Shown here: one piece after another, positions 17,092-27,304 of the stretch
Layout of the letters: each line of letters begins with the position of its first letter
How positions within the stretch are numbered: position 1 is the stretch's first letter
Origin: Tagaea sp965279565
Lineage (GTDB): Bacteria > Pseudomonadota > Alphaproteobacteria > CACIAM-22H2
Reading direction: 5' to 3'
Assembly (NCBI GenBank): GCA_965279565.1
Contig: OZ257249.1
Coordinates: 4,029,114-4,093,113, forward strand
DNA: 64,000 bases
The notes under the pieces: model-generated
Database searches by the model: none
Told to the model about the DNA's origin: nothing
Seen by the model: the letters and a program-made list of their open reading frames with translations, nothing else
Translations under genes and position numbers: made by a program

Positions 17092-18690
17092 TCAGCGGAC
17101 CGGCTTGATGTTCATCGCCAACGTGTCTTCGTCGACGCGCGCCTTGATGCGGACCTTGCCCTTCTGCATGGCCCAGGCCGAGCCGACCGAAACGATCGGC
17201 AGGCGCGGACGGTCCTCGAGGACGAGCGCGTTCGCCTTCTCAAGGAAGCCACGACGCTTCGCGTCGTCGAGTTCGACGGCCGCGTCCTGCAGTAGCTGGT
17301 CCATCGTCGTGTTCTTGTAGCCGAGCACGTTGAAGGCGCCCATCTTGACTGCCGGATCGTTCGAGTGCGCCACCGACGACAGCGTGTAGTGCGCCTCGCC
17401 CGTCAGCGTGCCCCAGCCCGACATCGACATCGAGAACTCCCCACGCGTGCGCGCCGGGAAGAAGACCGCCGCCGGCTGCGCGCTGGCGGCCGCCTCGATC
17501 CCGATCGACGCGAGCATCTGCGCGATCGACGTGCCGACCTGGGTGTCCCCGGGCAGGCGATCCTGCGTGAACGCGAAGCGGATGCGGAAGCCGTTCGGAT
17601 AGCCCGCGTCGGCCAGCAGCTTCTTGGCGGCGGCCACGTCGTAGCGGCGTGCCGGCAGGCTCTTGTTGTAGCCGAAGATCGACGGCGTCACGAGCTGGTT
17701 GACCGGCGTGCCGAGACCGTCCATCGAGATTTCCGCGATCGTCTTGCGGTCGATGGCGAGATCGATGGCTTCGCGCACGCGACGGTCCTGCAGCGGATTC
17801 TTCGGCAGGGCCGAGCCGTCCTTGGCCGTGATCTGGCCTGCGGGCGGCGTATCGCGCATGTCGAGTTCGACGTTGAACACGTAGACGGTGCCGATCGTCG
17901 CGACCTCGAGCTTCGCATCGCGCTTGAGCGAGGCGACGTCCGTCGCGGGCACGCGCGTGATCAGATCGAGCTGACCCGCCTTGAGCTGCGCCACGCGCGC
18001 AGCATCATTCGGGATCTCCTTGCGCACGTGACGCGCCCAGGGCTCCTTCGGACCCCAGTAGCCGTCGAAGCGGTCGAGGATCAGGTCGCCTTTCGGCTGC
18101 CACGAGACGTACTTGTACGGCCCCGTGCCGATCGCGGCCTTGCCGCCGTTGAACGCCTCGTTGGCGCTCTCCTTCGTCAGGCCTGCGGCCGCCTTGTGCG
18201 AAACGATGAACAGGCGGATGAAGTCGTAGGGCAGGATCGGCGCCGGGCCGTCCGTCTCGATATGGACGGTGTGCGCGTCGACGACCTTCACGGCCTTCAC
18301 ACGGCGCACATAGATCGTCGTCGGGTTCGGGCCGGCGACCACCGGGATGCGCTCGATCGAGAACTTGACGTCCTCGGCCGTGAAATCGGAGCCGTCGTGG
18401 AACTTGACACCGCGGCGCAGCTTGAACTCCCACGTCGTCGGATTCAGGACCTTCCAGCTTTCGGCCAGACGCGGCTCGACTTCGAGCCCGTCGCCCGACC
18501 AGGTCAGCGTATCGAAGATGTGCTTGAGCGATTCGGCGTGCGTGCCGGTCGCGGTGAAGTGCGGATCGATCGAGTCCGGTCCGCCACGTACGCCGATGGT
18601 CAGCGTCTGGGCCGAAACGCCCGAGGCGAGCGACAGCGCGAGTGCCCCGCCCGCAAGCGCCCCGCGCGCCCAATTCGAGAAGTGGTTCAT
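17092..18690 (-). CDS. Peptide/nickel-type ABC substrate-binding protein (DppA-like)
   Basis: A full-length family 5 binding protein of 532 residues with a Sec signal peptide (WARGALAGGALALSLASG, cleavage near SAQ at residues 26-28). It then reads TLTIGVRGGPDSIDPHFTATG, the standard start of the mature domain, with WEFKLRRGVKFHDGSDFTAEDV near residue 90, the Pfam SBP_bac_5 hallmark. It is 1 nt downstream of the marR-like gene on the same strand. The matching permeases and ATPases are encoded divergently from 19360. It is the only binding protein available to them in the window. Confidence 0.93.
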   Translation of the reverse strand: MNHFSNWARGALAGGALALSLASGVSAQTLTIGVRGGPDSIDPHFTATGTHAESLKHIFDTLTWSGDGLEVEPRLAESWKVLNPTTWEFKLRRGVKFHDGSDFTAEDVKFSIERIPVVAGPNPTTIYVRRVKAVKVVDAHTVHIETDGPAPILPYDFIRLFIVSHKAAAGLTKESANEAFNGGKAAIGTGPYKYVSWQPKGDLILDRFDGYWGPKEPWARHVRKEIPNDAARVAQLKAGQLDLITRVPATDVASLKRDAKLEVATIGTVYVFNVELDMRDTPPAGQITAKDGSALPKNPLQDRRVREAIDLAIDRKTIAEISMDGLGTPVNQLVTPSIFGYNKSLPARRYDVAAAKKLLADAGYPNGFRIRFAFTQDRLPGDTQVGTSIAQMLASIGIEAAASAQPAAVFFPARTRGEFSMSMSGWGTLTGEAHYTLSSVAHSNDPAVKMGAFNVLGYKNTTMDQLLQDAAVELDDAKRRGFLEKANALVLEDRPRLPIVSVGSAWAMQKGKVRIKARVDEDTLAMNIKPVR

Positions 18691-18691
18691 G

Positions 18692-19237
18692 TCACGGTCT
18701 CCCTTGGATCTGAGTTGGCCAGTTCGGTTTATCGAGAATGATCTTTTCGAGAAGCGATTCCAGCGTCCGGCGCTCCGCCGCCGTCAGTGCACTTGCCATG
18801 CCGTTCTCGTGCGCCACGAAGGTCGGCACGGTCCTTGCGACGATCCGCCGGCCGCGTGCCGTCAGGTTCAGGATCAGGCGGCGCCGGTCGCGCGGATCGG
18901 CGCGTCGTTCGATCAGCTTCTTGCGCAGGACGGCATTCACGCCGCGCGACAGGGTATTCTTCGGGCGGGCGGTGGAGGCGGCGATGTCGTCCGCGGTAAT
19001 GCCGTCCTTCAGCGCCAGGGCGTAGAGGACGATGTGCTCGGGCATGGTCAGGCGCAGGTCGCGCCAGATCCAGTCGTAAAGCGGTTGGTTGAAATGGTGG
19101 GCGATGAAATTGACGCGGAACGACAGCCGGCAGGGGTTCTTCCAGAGTTTGACGCCGATCATCGGGTGCGGGCCGTCGGGCGCCGCATCGCGCCGGGCCG
19201 TCTTGGCGAAGTTGCGTCCGCGCTTGCTGGCCACCAC
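18692..19237 (-). CDS. MarR-family transcriptional regulator
   Basis: A 181-residue winged-helix regulator. The HTH region (ITADDIAASTARPKNTLSRGVNAVLRKKLIERR) and the wing (DPRDRRRLILNLTARGRRIV) are typical of MarR. It starts with GTG at 19237 or at the adjacent GTG at 19234; GGGAGG just upstream fits the second better. It is divergent from the Dpp-like operon and co-directional with the binding-protein operon, so it probably controls both. A 16-bp palindrome in the intergenic gap is a likely binding site. Confidence 0.9.
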   Translation of the reverse strand: MVASKRGRNFAKTARRDAAPDGPHPMIGVKLWKNPCRLSFRVNFIAHHFNQPLYDWIWRDLRLTMPEHIVLYALALKDGITADDIAASTARPKNTLSRGVNAVLRKKLIERRADPRDRRRLILNLTARGRRIVARTVPTFVAHENGMASALTAAERRTLESLLEKIILDKPNWPTQIQGRP

Positions 19238-19293
19238 GCCTCCCGAAAGACGGCGGAACCTTGACGCATGCGCGAAGGGGCTGTCAAGATGTC

Positions 19294-19309
19294 GGTTCTA
19301 GATGGAACC
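19294..19309. promoter_or_regulatory. Candidate MarR operator in the divergent promoter
   Basis: Perfect inverted repeat GGTTC-N6-GAACC in the 122-bp gap between the marR-like gene and the rightward permease gene. The size matches MarR-family sites (two-fold symmetric, about 16-20 bp). A TTGACG (19261-19266) and CAAGAT (19285-19290) with 18-bp spacing just upstream could be a rightward promoter, placing the palindrome over the transcription start. Binding itself is inferred. Confidence 0.45.
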
Positions 19310-19359
19310 AATTCTCCGCAAGCGGCCGGACCAGCGCCGGGCAACGGTCTGATGGCGCA

Positions 19360-20334
19360 ATGATAGGCTTTTTCATCCAACGCCTTGTGCAGGCGCTGAT
19401 CGTGATGCTCATCATTTCGGCACTCGTGTTCGCCGGGGTGTACGGCATCGGCAATCCGATCGACGTGCTGCTTTCCCCGGACGCGACGCATGCGATCCGC
19501 GAGGCGACAATCCGTGCCTACGGCCTCGACCAACCGCTGTGGGTCCAGTACCGCGACTTCCTTTTCCGCCTCGCCGTCGGCGATTTCGGCCGCTCGTTCG
19601 TGTTCAACATGCCGGTCCTCGACCTGATCCTGTCGCGCCTGCCTGCGACCCTCGAGCTCACCATCGTCGCGGTCGTTGGCGCCACGGCGCTGGGCGTGCC
19701 GCTGGGCATGTACGCCGGCTACCGCCCCGACGGGATCGCGGCCAAGTCGATCATGGCGCTGTCGGTGCTCGGCTTCTCGGTTCCCACCTTCTGGATCGGG
19801 CTGGTGCTGATCCTGACCTTCGCGGTCACGCTCGGCTGGCTGCCGGCCGGCGGGCGCGGCGAGACCGAAACGCTGTTCGGTGTGCCCTGGAGCTTCCTGA
19901 CGCTCGACGGCTGGACGTATCTGGCGCTGCCCGCATTGAACCTGTCGCTGTTCAAGTTCGCGATGATGGTGCGCCTGGCGCGCGCCGGCACGCGCGAGGC
20001 GATGCTCGGCGACACCGTCAAGTTCGCGCGCGCCGCGGGCGAGAGCGAAGCCACGATCCTGCGCCGCCATGTGCTGCGCCTGATCGCGATCCCGATCGTC
20101 ACGGTGTTCGGTCTCGAGTTCGGGTCGACGCTCGCTTTCGCCGTCGTGACGGAGACGATCTTCTCGTGGCCGGGTGTAGGCAAGCTCATCATCGACAGCA
20201 TCTCGACGCTCGACCGGCCGGTGATGGTCGCCTACCTGATGCTGGTCGCGTTCCTGTTCATCTTCATAAACTTCTTCGTCGACATCGCCTACGCGGCCCT
20301 CGATCCGCGCCTGCGCACGGGTCGCGCGAAATGA
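19360..20334 (+). CDS. Dpp/Opp-type ABC permease (DppB-like)
   Basis: A 324-residue DppB-family permease starting MIGFFIQRLVQALIVMLIIS, with the FGRSFVFNMPV periplasmic region near residue 85, a coupling loop around residues 205-235 (FARAAGESEATILRRHVLRL) and the C-terminal YAALDPRLRTGRAK. An in-frame start at 19261 would run through the operator region, so the ATG at 19360 is preferred. It overlaps the next gene by 4 nt. With the three following genes and the binding protein at 17092 it forms a complete peptide-type importer. Confidence 0.93.
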   Translation: MIGFFIQRLVQALIVMLIISALVFAGVYGIGNPIDVLLSPDATHAIREATIRAYGLDQPLWVQYRDFLFRLAVGDFGRSFVFNMPVLDLILSRLPATLELTIVAVVGATALGVPLGMYAGYRPDGIAAKSIMALSVLGFSVPTFWIGLVLILTFAVTLGWLPAGGRGETETLFGVPWSFLTLDGWTYLALPALNLSLFKFAMMVRLARAGTREAMLGDTVKFARAAGESEATILRRHVLRLIAIPIVTVFGLEFGSTLAFAVVTETIFSWPGVGKLIIDSISTLDRPVMVAYLMLVAFLFIFINFFVDIAYAALDPRLRTGRAK

Positions 20335-21209
20335 CCGGCACCACACCCCTCGGCCGTTTCTGGTCGGAGTTCCGCGAGAGCCACGTGGCGCTTGCCGCTC
20401 TGTGCGTGGTGCTGGCAATCGTCGGCGTGGCCGTGCTCGCCCCGATCGTCGCACCGCAGGATCCGTACGATCTCGCCACACTCGTCCTCGCCGACGCAAG
20501 ACGCCCACCCGGCTTTCTCGGCACGAAGGGCTTCGTCCACTGGCTGGGCACGGACGCGCAGGGACGCGATCTCCTGTCCGCCATCCTCTACGGACTTCGC
20601 GTGTCGCTGCAGGTCGGGCTCGCGGCCGGAACGTTCGCGTTCGTCGTGGGCGCTTCGCTCGGCGCCATTGCCGCGTTCGTCGGCGGACGGGTCGAGGTGC
20701 TGATCATGCGCTTCATCGACCTGCAGCTCTCCTTCCCCGCGATCCTGCTCGCCCTCGTCCTCGTCGCGGTTCTCGGACCAGGCAAGTGGCAGCTGATCGC
20801 GGCTCTCGTTACAGCACAGTACGCCTACTTCGCGCGCACCGCACACGGGGCCGCCTCGGCGGAGCGCTCGAAGGACTATGTCGTCGCCGCACTCTCGACA
20901 CCGCTGTCGGCAAAGCGCGTCGTGTTCCGCCACATCCTGCCCAACTGCCTGCCGCCGCTTATCGTCGTCGCGACAGTGCAGGTCGCGAACTCCATCGCGC
21001 TCGAGGCCACGCTCTCGTTCCTCGGCCTCGGCCTGCCGGTGACGGAGCCGTCGCTGGGCATGCTGATCGCCAACGGCTTCCAGTACATGCTGTCGGGCCG
21101 CTACTGGATATCGATCTATCCCGGCGTGGCACTGATCGTGCTGATCGTTGCGATCAATCTTGTGGGCGACCAGATCCGCGACCAGCTCAATCCGAGGCTG
21201 CGCCGATGA
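20331..21209 (+). CDS. Dpp/Opp-type ABC permease (DppC-like)
   Basis: A 292-residue DppC partner. The hydrophobic N-terminal segment (HVALAALCVVLAIVGVAVLA) is followed by HWLGTDAQGRDLLSAILYGLR, the family hallmark near residue 65. The coupling loop KDYVVAALSTPLSAKRVVFRH is near residue 185, and it ends DQIRDQLNPRLRR. It starts in an ATGA overlap with the preceding permease and overlaps the following ATPase by 4 nt. A longer in-frame extension back to 19539 is a shadow over the first permease. Confidence 0.93.
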   Translation: MTGTTPLGRFWSEFRESHVALAALCVVLAIVGVAVLAPIVAPQDPYDLATLVLADARRPPGFLGTKGFVHWLGTDAQGRDLLSAILYGLRVSLQVGLAAGTFAFVVGASLGAIAAFVGGRVEVLIMRFIDLQLSFPAILLALVLVAVLGPGKWQLIAALVTAQYAYFARTAHGAASAERSKDYVVAALSTPLSAKRVVFRHILPNCLPPLIVVATVQVANSIALEATLSFLGLGLPVTEPSLGMLIANGFQYMLSGRYWISIYPGVALIVLIVAINLVGDQIRDQLNPRLRR

Positions 21210-22170
21210 CCGCCTTGCTCGAGGTCCGCGATCTCGCCACGCATTTCGCCACGCGCGCCGGCGTGCTGAAGGCCGTCGACGGCGTCAGCTTCTCCATCGC
21301 ACCCGGCGAGATCGTCGGGCTGGTCGGGGAATCCGGCTCGGGAAAATCGGTCACCGGCTTCTCGATCCTCGGCCTCGTCGATCCGCCGGGGCGCATCGTT
21401 CGCGGATCGGTCAGGCTCGACGGGAACGAGATCCTCGGCCTCCCGGCCGAACGGCTGCGCGAACTTCGCGGCCGGCGCATGGCGATGGTCTTCCAGGATC
21501 CGTCGACGACCCTCAACCCCGTCCTGACCATCGCGGTGCAGATGCGCCTTGCCCTCGAAGCGCACGAGCGGGTCGGCGCCGCAGCGGCCCGGGCGCGTGC
21601 GGTCGAGTTGCTGGGCCGCGTCGGCATCCCCGATCCGGCGAACCGGCTCGACAGCTATCCCCACCAGCTTTCCGGCGGAATGCGCCAGCGCGTGGCGATC
21701 GCGATTGCGCTCCTCAACCGCCCGGCCCTGATCATCTGCGACGAACCGACGACGGCGCTCGACGTTTCGATCCAGGCCCAGATCCTGACCGAGATGAAGG
21801 CGCTGGCGGCCGACTCCGGAACCGCGCTCGTCTGGATCAGCCACGACCTCGCGACGGTATCTGTGCTGGCGAGCCGGATCCTCGTCATGTACGCCGGCCG
21901 CGTGGTCGAGGAAGGCCCCACCGCCGACGTGCTGCGCGCCCCGCGCCATCCCTACACGCGCGGCCTGCTCGACTCGCTGCCGTCGATCTCCGAACCGGGC
22001 CAGGAGCTGCGACAGATTCCAGGGTCCATGCCGTCGCTGATCGACCCGCCGCCCGGCTGCGCGTTTGCACCCCGCTGCACCTTCGCGGACGCAGGCTGTG
22101 CTGTGATGCCGGAGATGCACCGGGATGCGTCGCGCGGCGTACGCTGCCATAAGCCGCTCGGAGGTGGCGC

Positions 22171-22174
<4 letters not shown>
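21206..22174 (+). CDS. Dpp/Opp-type ABC ATPase (DppD-like)
   Basis: A 322-residue nucleotide-binding subunit with Walker A GESGSGKSV, signature LSGGMRQRVAIAIAL, Walker B LIICDEPTTALDV and a C-terminal oligopeptide domain with GCAFAPRCTFADAGC. It differs from the region-1 DppD in sequence throughout, so the two importers are paralogous but not recent duplicates. ATGA overlaps join it to both neighbours. Confidence 0.93.
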
Positions 22175-23186
<1,012 letters not shown>

Positions 23187-23190
<4 letters not shown>

Positions 23191-24119
23191 CCGCTCCCGA
23201 ATTCTCGCTTGCTATCCACGGCGGCTGCGGCGTGCTGCCGCGCAGCACGATCACCGAGAAGTTTGCCGCCGACGTGCGCGCGGCGCTGCACGCCTCGCTC
23301 GCGGCCGGTGCCGCGATCCTGCGCGACGGCGGAACGGCGCTCGATGCAGTCGAGGCGGCCGTCGTCGTGATGGAAGACGCGGCCGTCTTCAATGCAGGCC
23401 ACGGTGCCGCCTTCAACGAGGCGGGCGGCCACGAACTGGATGCAGCCATCATGGACGGGCGCACGCTGGAAGCCGGTGCGGTGACAGGTGCGCGCGCGAT
23501 GCGCAACCCGATCCGCGTCGCGCGCGGCGTGATGGCGTCGGGCGACTTCCTGCTGCTGCAGGGCGAAGGTGCCGACGAATTCGCCCGGCGCAACGGCTTC
23601 GATATCGTACCGCAAGGTTATTTCGGCACCGACCAGCGCCGCCAGATGCTGGCCGAGATGAAGGCGCTAGCCGCCGAAGGGCAGGCCGAGAAGGCCAACG
23701 AGGCGCAGAAGCACGGCACCGTCGGTGCCGTCGCGCGCGACCGGCACGGCAATCTCGCGGCGGCAACCTCGACAGGCGGCTACACGAACAAGCCGGTCGG
23801 CCGCGTCGGCGACACGCCCATCGTCGGGGCCGGAACCTACGCGAACAATGCGACCTGTGCGGTTTCCGGGACCGGCAAGGGCGAATACTTCATCCGCAAG
23901 GTGCTGGCGCACGAGATCTCGGCGCGTATCCAGTATCTCGGCCACAGCCTCGAGAAGGCCACGGCCGACATGGTCGCCGAGCTGCGCGATTGGCAGTGCG
24001 GGGCGGGCGTGGTGGCCGTCGATCGGCACGGCAACGTCACGCTACCTTACAATACCGAAGGCATGTATCGCGGCTCGATCACGTCGCTGAAGCCGGCCAG
24101 CGTCGCCATCTACGAATAG
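23187..24119 (+). CDS. Isoaspartyl peptidase / type III L-asparaginase (Ntn hydrolase)
   Basis: A 310-residue plant-type asparaginase. Such proteins self-cleave before a Thr that becomes the nucleophile; here it is T178 in QKHGTVGAVARD, followed by AAATSTGGYTNKPVGRVGD and GAGTYANN, the conserved substrate pocket. N-terminal LAIHGGCG and NAGHGAAFNEAGGHELDAAIMDG also fit. It hydrolyses beta-aspartyl dipeptides and L-asparagine. As the last gene of a Dpp-like operon it probably processes the imported peptide, for example an isoaspartyl dipeptide; the link to that substrate is inferred. Confidence 0.92.
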
Positions 24120-24168
24120 GCGGCCCCGGATTTGCAACCGCCCTATACAACGGGCGGCCGGGCCGCCT
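24118..24168 (+). terminator. Large stem-loop at the end of the Dpp-isoaspartyl peptidase operon
   Basis: Beginning inside the peptidase stop codon, outer arms at 24118-24129 and 24158-24168 pair with one bulge. An inner stem CCGCCC/GGGCGG (24138-24143 with 24152-24157) extends the fold. There is no T-run, so termination would be Rho-assisted or the element may be a processing/stability hairpin. It separates this operon from the Tau-type operon. Confidence 0.5.
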
Positions 24169-24223
24169 AACATCGCGCCAATGAGGGGCCGGTCGGTCCC
24201 CGGAATCAGGCATGGAGGCTATC

Positions 24224-25165
24224 ATGAAGGCATGGATTGTCGCGCTGTCGCTGGGGGTCGCGGCTGCCCTGTCGCCGGCATCGGCGCAGACGAAGCTCAC
24301 GATCGGCTACAGCGGCTGGACTGGGTTTGCACCCCTCACGCTCGCCAAGGAAGCCGGCATCTTCCAGAAGAACGGGCTCGACGTGACGATGTCGAAGATC
24401 CCGCAGGCAAGCCGCCATCTCGCCATCCAGTCGGGACAGGTCGCATGCGCCGCGACGACGGTCGAGACATGGGTCGCGTGGAATGCAAACGGCGTCGCCA
24501 CCAAGCAGATCTTCCAGCTCGACAAGAGCCACGGCGCCGACGGCATGGTCGTGCGCAATTCGATCGCGTCGATCAAGGATCTCAAGGGCAAGACCGTCGC
24601 CGCCTCGGCACCGGGCACGGCCCCTTACTTCACGCTCGCCTGGTTCCTCAAGAAGAACGGCCTGACGGTCAAGGACGTCACCATCGTCAATCTCGAACCC
24701 GGTCCGGCGGCGCAGGTCTTCATCGCCGGCCAGAACGACGCGGCGATGACGTACGAGCCGTATCTTTCCTCGGTCCGCGCGGCTCCGCAGGCCGGCAAGA
24801 TCATCGCGACCACGCTCGACTACCCGATGATCATGGATACTGTCGGCTGCACGCCGAAGTTCCTCGCCGACAATCCGGCGGCCGGCAAGGCGCTGGCCGA
24901 CAGCTACTTCCAGGCGCTCGAGATGATCACGAAGGATACGGCCAAGGCGAACGAGATCATGGGCGCCGACGTCAAGCAGACCGGCGAACAGTTCGCCAAC
25001 TCGTCGAAGTACCTGCGCTGGCAGGACAAGGCCGCCAACAAGAAGTTCTTCGAGGCGGAATTCCAGGCCTTCTCGAACGAAGCGGCGGATCTGCTGTTGG
25101 AAATCGGCATCATCAAGGCGAAGCCGGACATCGCTTCGCTCGTCGACACGCGCTTCATCCAGTGA
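24224..25165 (+). CDS. NitT/TauT-family ABC substrate-binding protein
   Basis: A 313-residue periplasmic protein: signal peptide MKAWIVALSLGVAAALSPAS (cleavage near AQ, residues 21-22), then TKLTIGYSGWTGFAPLTLAKE and the KNGLDVTMSKI motif of SsuA/TauA/ThiY-type proteins. An in-frame ATG at 24212 exists, but GGAGG at 24215-24219 lies 4-5 nt before the ATG at 24224, which decides the start. Relatives bind taurine, sulfonates, nitrate or riboflavin/pyrimidine precursors; the ligand here is not predictable. It heads a three-part importer. Confidence 0.9.
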   Translation: MKAWIVALSLGVAAALSPASAQTKLTIGYSGWTGFAPLTLAKEAGIFQKNGLDVTMSKIPQASRHLAIQSGQVACAATTVETWVAWNANGVATKQIFQLDKSHGADGMVVRNSIASIKDLKGKTVAASAPGTAPYFTLAWFLKKNGLTVKDVTIVNLEPGPAAQVFIAGQNDAAMTYEPYLSSVRAAPQAGKIIATTLDYPMIMDTVGCTPKFLADNPAAGKALADSYFQALEMITKDTAKANEIMGADVKQTGEQFANSSKYLRWQDKAANKKFFEAEFQAFSNEAADLLLEIGIIKAKPDIASLVDTRFIQ

Positions 25166-25172
25166 CGGACGC

Positions 25173-25200
25173 GCGCCGGGAACGCTTGCGTTCCCGGCGC
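25173..25200 (+). promoter_or_regulatory. Stem-loop after the binding-protein gene
   Basis: A perfect 13-bp inverted repeat (25173-25185 with 25188-25200, arm GCGCCGGGAACGC), effectively 12 bp with a CTTG tetraloop, starts 7 nt after the binding-protein stop and ends 20 nt before the permease start. No T-run follows. Same arrangement as the other binding-protein genes. Confidence 0.65.
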
Positions 25201-25220
25201 CGTTCCGCCCGGATGTTCCG

Positions 25221-26003
25221 ATGACATTTTTCCGTCCGCTTGAACCCGTCGGCCGTAAGACGCGTATCGTGCTCGGGATCTCCTTTTTCGTCGTCTTCGT
25301 CCTCGCCTGGGCGGCAGCGACGCTAAGCGGTTATGTGCCGATCATCTTTCTCGCCGATCCGATCACGATGGTGCAGGACGGCTGGCTGCTGCTCACCAAG
25401 TTCGGATTCTCGCGGGACATCGGCGTGACCGTGTGGCGCGTCGTGGGCGGCTTCGTCCTTGCAGCGATCGTCGCCGTGCCGCTCGGCATCCTGATGGGCG
25501 CCTACAAGTCGGTCGAGGCGTTCCTCGAGCCGTTCGTCTCCTTCGCGCGCTACCTGCCAGCATCGGCCTTCGTACCGCTGCTGATCCTGTGGGCGGGCAT
25601 CGGCGAGACCCAGAAGCTTCTCGTCATCTTCATCGGCTCGGTCTTCCAGATCGTGCTGATGGTCGCGGTTGCAGTCGGCAATACGCGCCGCGACCTCGTC
25701 GAGGCGGCCTATACGCTGGGTGCGAGCTCGTCGAGCGTCGTCCGGCGCGTGCTGATCCCGGCCAACGCACCCGAAATCGCCGAGATACTTCGCCTCGTCC
25801 TCGGCTGGGCATGGACCTACGTGATCGTCGCCGAACTTATCGGCTCGTCGTCCGGTATCGGCCACATGATCATCGAGAGCCAGGCGCTGATGGCAACGGG
25901 CCAGATCGTGTTCGGCATCATCGTGATCGGCCTGATCGGCCTCGTTTCCGACCTAGCCTTCAAGGTCGTCAACCGCGTGTTCTTCGGCTGGCGGCTGGCA
26001 TGA
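25221..26003 (+). CDS. NitT/TauT-type ABC permease
   Basis: A 260-residue BPD_transp_1 permease of the SsuC/TauC group. The N-terminal helix (IVLGISFFVVFVLAWAAATL) is followed by DIGVTVWRVVGGFVLAAIVAVPLGILMG. The EAA coupling loop is LVEAAYTLGASSSSVVRRV near residue 160, and the GWAWTYVIVAELIGSSSGIG segment is diagnostic for the family. It overlaps the ATPase start by 4 nt. Confidence 0.93.
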   Translation: MTFFRPLEPVGRKTRIVLGISFFVVFVLAWAAATLSGYVPIIFLADPITMVQDGWLLLTKFGFSRDIGVTVWRVVGGFVLAAIVAVPLGILMGAYKSVEAFLEPFVSFARYLPASAFVPLLILWAGIGETQKLLVIFIGSVFQIVLMVAVAVGNTRRDLVEAAYTLGASSSSVVRRVLIPANAPEIAEILRLVLGWAWTYVIVAELIGSSSGIGHMIIESQALMATGQIVFGIIVIGLIGLVSDLAFKVVNRVFFGWRLA

Positions 26004-26791
26004 GCGCTCCCAAGCTGCGCATCGAGGGCGTGTCGCGTACGTTCCCCGGAGTCGCAGGCCGTCCGCCGCTGCAGGCTCTCGAACCGACCGATCTCTCGAT
26101 CGCCGAGAACGATTTCATTACCGTCCTTGGTCCGTCCGGATGCGGAAAGTCGACGCTGCTGCGCATCGTCGCCGGGCTCGACCGGCCGAGTGCCGGACGC
26201 GTCCTGCTCGACGGCCGCGCGATCGACGGGCCGGGCCCGGACCGCGGCATGGTGTTTCAGTCCTATACGCTGTTTCCATGGCTGACCGTCGCCGACAACG
26301 TGGCGTTCGGCCTGCGCGAAGCCGGTGTGCCCGAACGCGAGATCGCGGAGACGGTCGCCGAGTATCTCGACAAGGTCGGCCTCAAGGGCTTCGAGAAACA
26401 TCTGCCCAAACAGCTTTCCGGCGGCATGCAGCAGCGCACCGCGATCGCGCGCGCACTTGCCAACGATCCCGAGATCCTGCTGCTGGACGAGCCATTCGGA
26501 GCGCTCGACAACCAGACGCGCGGCCTCATGCAGGAACTCTTGCTTGGCATATGGGAACGCGAACAGAAGACCGTGATCTTCGTCACGCACGACATCGAGG
26601 AAGCCATCTTCATGGCGTCCCGTGTGCTGGTGATGACCGCTCGACCCGGCCGGATCAAGGCCGACATCGCCGTCGATCTGCCGCATCCGCGCCATTACAC
26701 CGTCAAGACGAGCCCGGAGTTCTCCGCGCTAAAGGCGAGGCTTACCGAGGAAATCCGCGTCGAGGCGATGCGCGCGGCCGCAACGGCCTGA
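26000..26791 (+). CDS. NitT/TauT-type ABC ATPase
   Basis: A 263-residue ATPase with Walker A GPSGCGKST (44-52), Q-loop MVFQSYTLFPWLTVADNV, signature LSGGMQQRTAIARAL and Walker B LLLDEPFGALDNQTR. The pattern is that of SsuB/TauB/NrtD. The ATG at 26000 overlaps the permease stop. It completes a minimal one-permease, one-ATPase importer. Confidence 0.93.
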   Translation: MSAPKLRIEGVSRTFPGVAGRPPLQALEPTDLSIAENDFITVLGPSGCGKSTLLRIVAGLDRPSAGRVLLDGRAIDGPGPDRGMVFQSYTLFPWLTVADNVAFGLREAGVPEREIAETVAEYLDKVGLKGFEKHLPKQLSGGMQQRTAIARALANDPEILLLDEPFGALDNQTRGLMQELLLGIWEREQKTVIFVTHDIEEAIFMASRVLVMTARPGRIKADIAVDLPHPRHYTVKTSPEFSALKARLTEEIRVEAMRAAATA

Positions 26792-26818
26792 CCTTTCCAT
26801 TCCGAAGAGGAGCTCCCG

Positions 26819-27304
26819 ATGCTCGGACTGTCTTTGTCGGCCTTCACGGTACTTCACGTCGTCATCAGCCTGATCGCGATCGCTTCCGGGCTCGTGGTGC
26901 TTGCCGCCATGGTCGCGAACCGGGACGACCCCACGACGACAGCCCTGTTCCTTTCCACCACCGTGCTGACGAGCGTGACCGGATTCATGTTCGAGTTCGC
27001 CGGGCTCACGCCGGCGCACATATTCGGCGCGGTCTCGCTGATCGTCCTCGCGGCGGCACTTTACGCGCGCTATGCCCGGCTTTTCGCCGGGGTGTGGCGG
27101 CCGGTCTACGTCGTCACATCGACGTTCGCGCTCTATCTCAATTTCTTCGTCCTGATTGTCCAGGCGTTCCAGAAACTCGAAACGCTCCAGCCGCTCGCCC
27201 CGACCCAGTCCGAGCCGCCCTTCCAGATCGCGCAGCTTGTCGCACTCGCCGCATTCATCGTTTCGGGCTGGCTGGCCGTCAAGCGGTTCCAGCCTGCTGT
27301 CTAG
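26819..27304 (+). CDS. Small four-helix membrane protein of unknown function
   Basis: A 161-residue protein with four clear hydrophobic segments: about residues 5-30, 40-55, 60-85 and 95-117, plus a C-terminal one near 138-155. Short charged loops separate them. No catalytic motif is visible and I do not recognise the family. It starts 27 nt after the Tau-type ATPase with AGGAG upstream (gaagaggagctcccg), so it is probably the last gene of that operon. Confidence 0.7.
   Translation: MLGLSLSAFTVLHVVISLIAIASGLVVLAAMVANRDDPTTTALFLSTTVLTSVTGFMFEFAGLTPAHIFGAVSLIVLAAALYARYARLFAGVWRPVYVVTSTFALYLNFFVLIVQAFQKLETLQPLAPTQSEPPFQIAQLVALAAFIVSGWLAVKRFQPAV

Noticed and set aside
24132..24149. TTGCAA and TATACA as a promoter for the Tau-type operon
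   Set aside because: Spacing between the boxes is only 6 bp and both lie within the loop of the operon-end hairpin.
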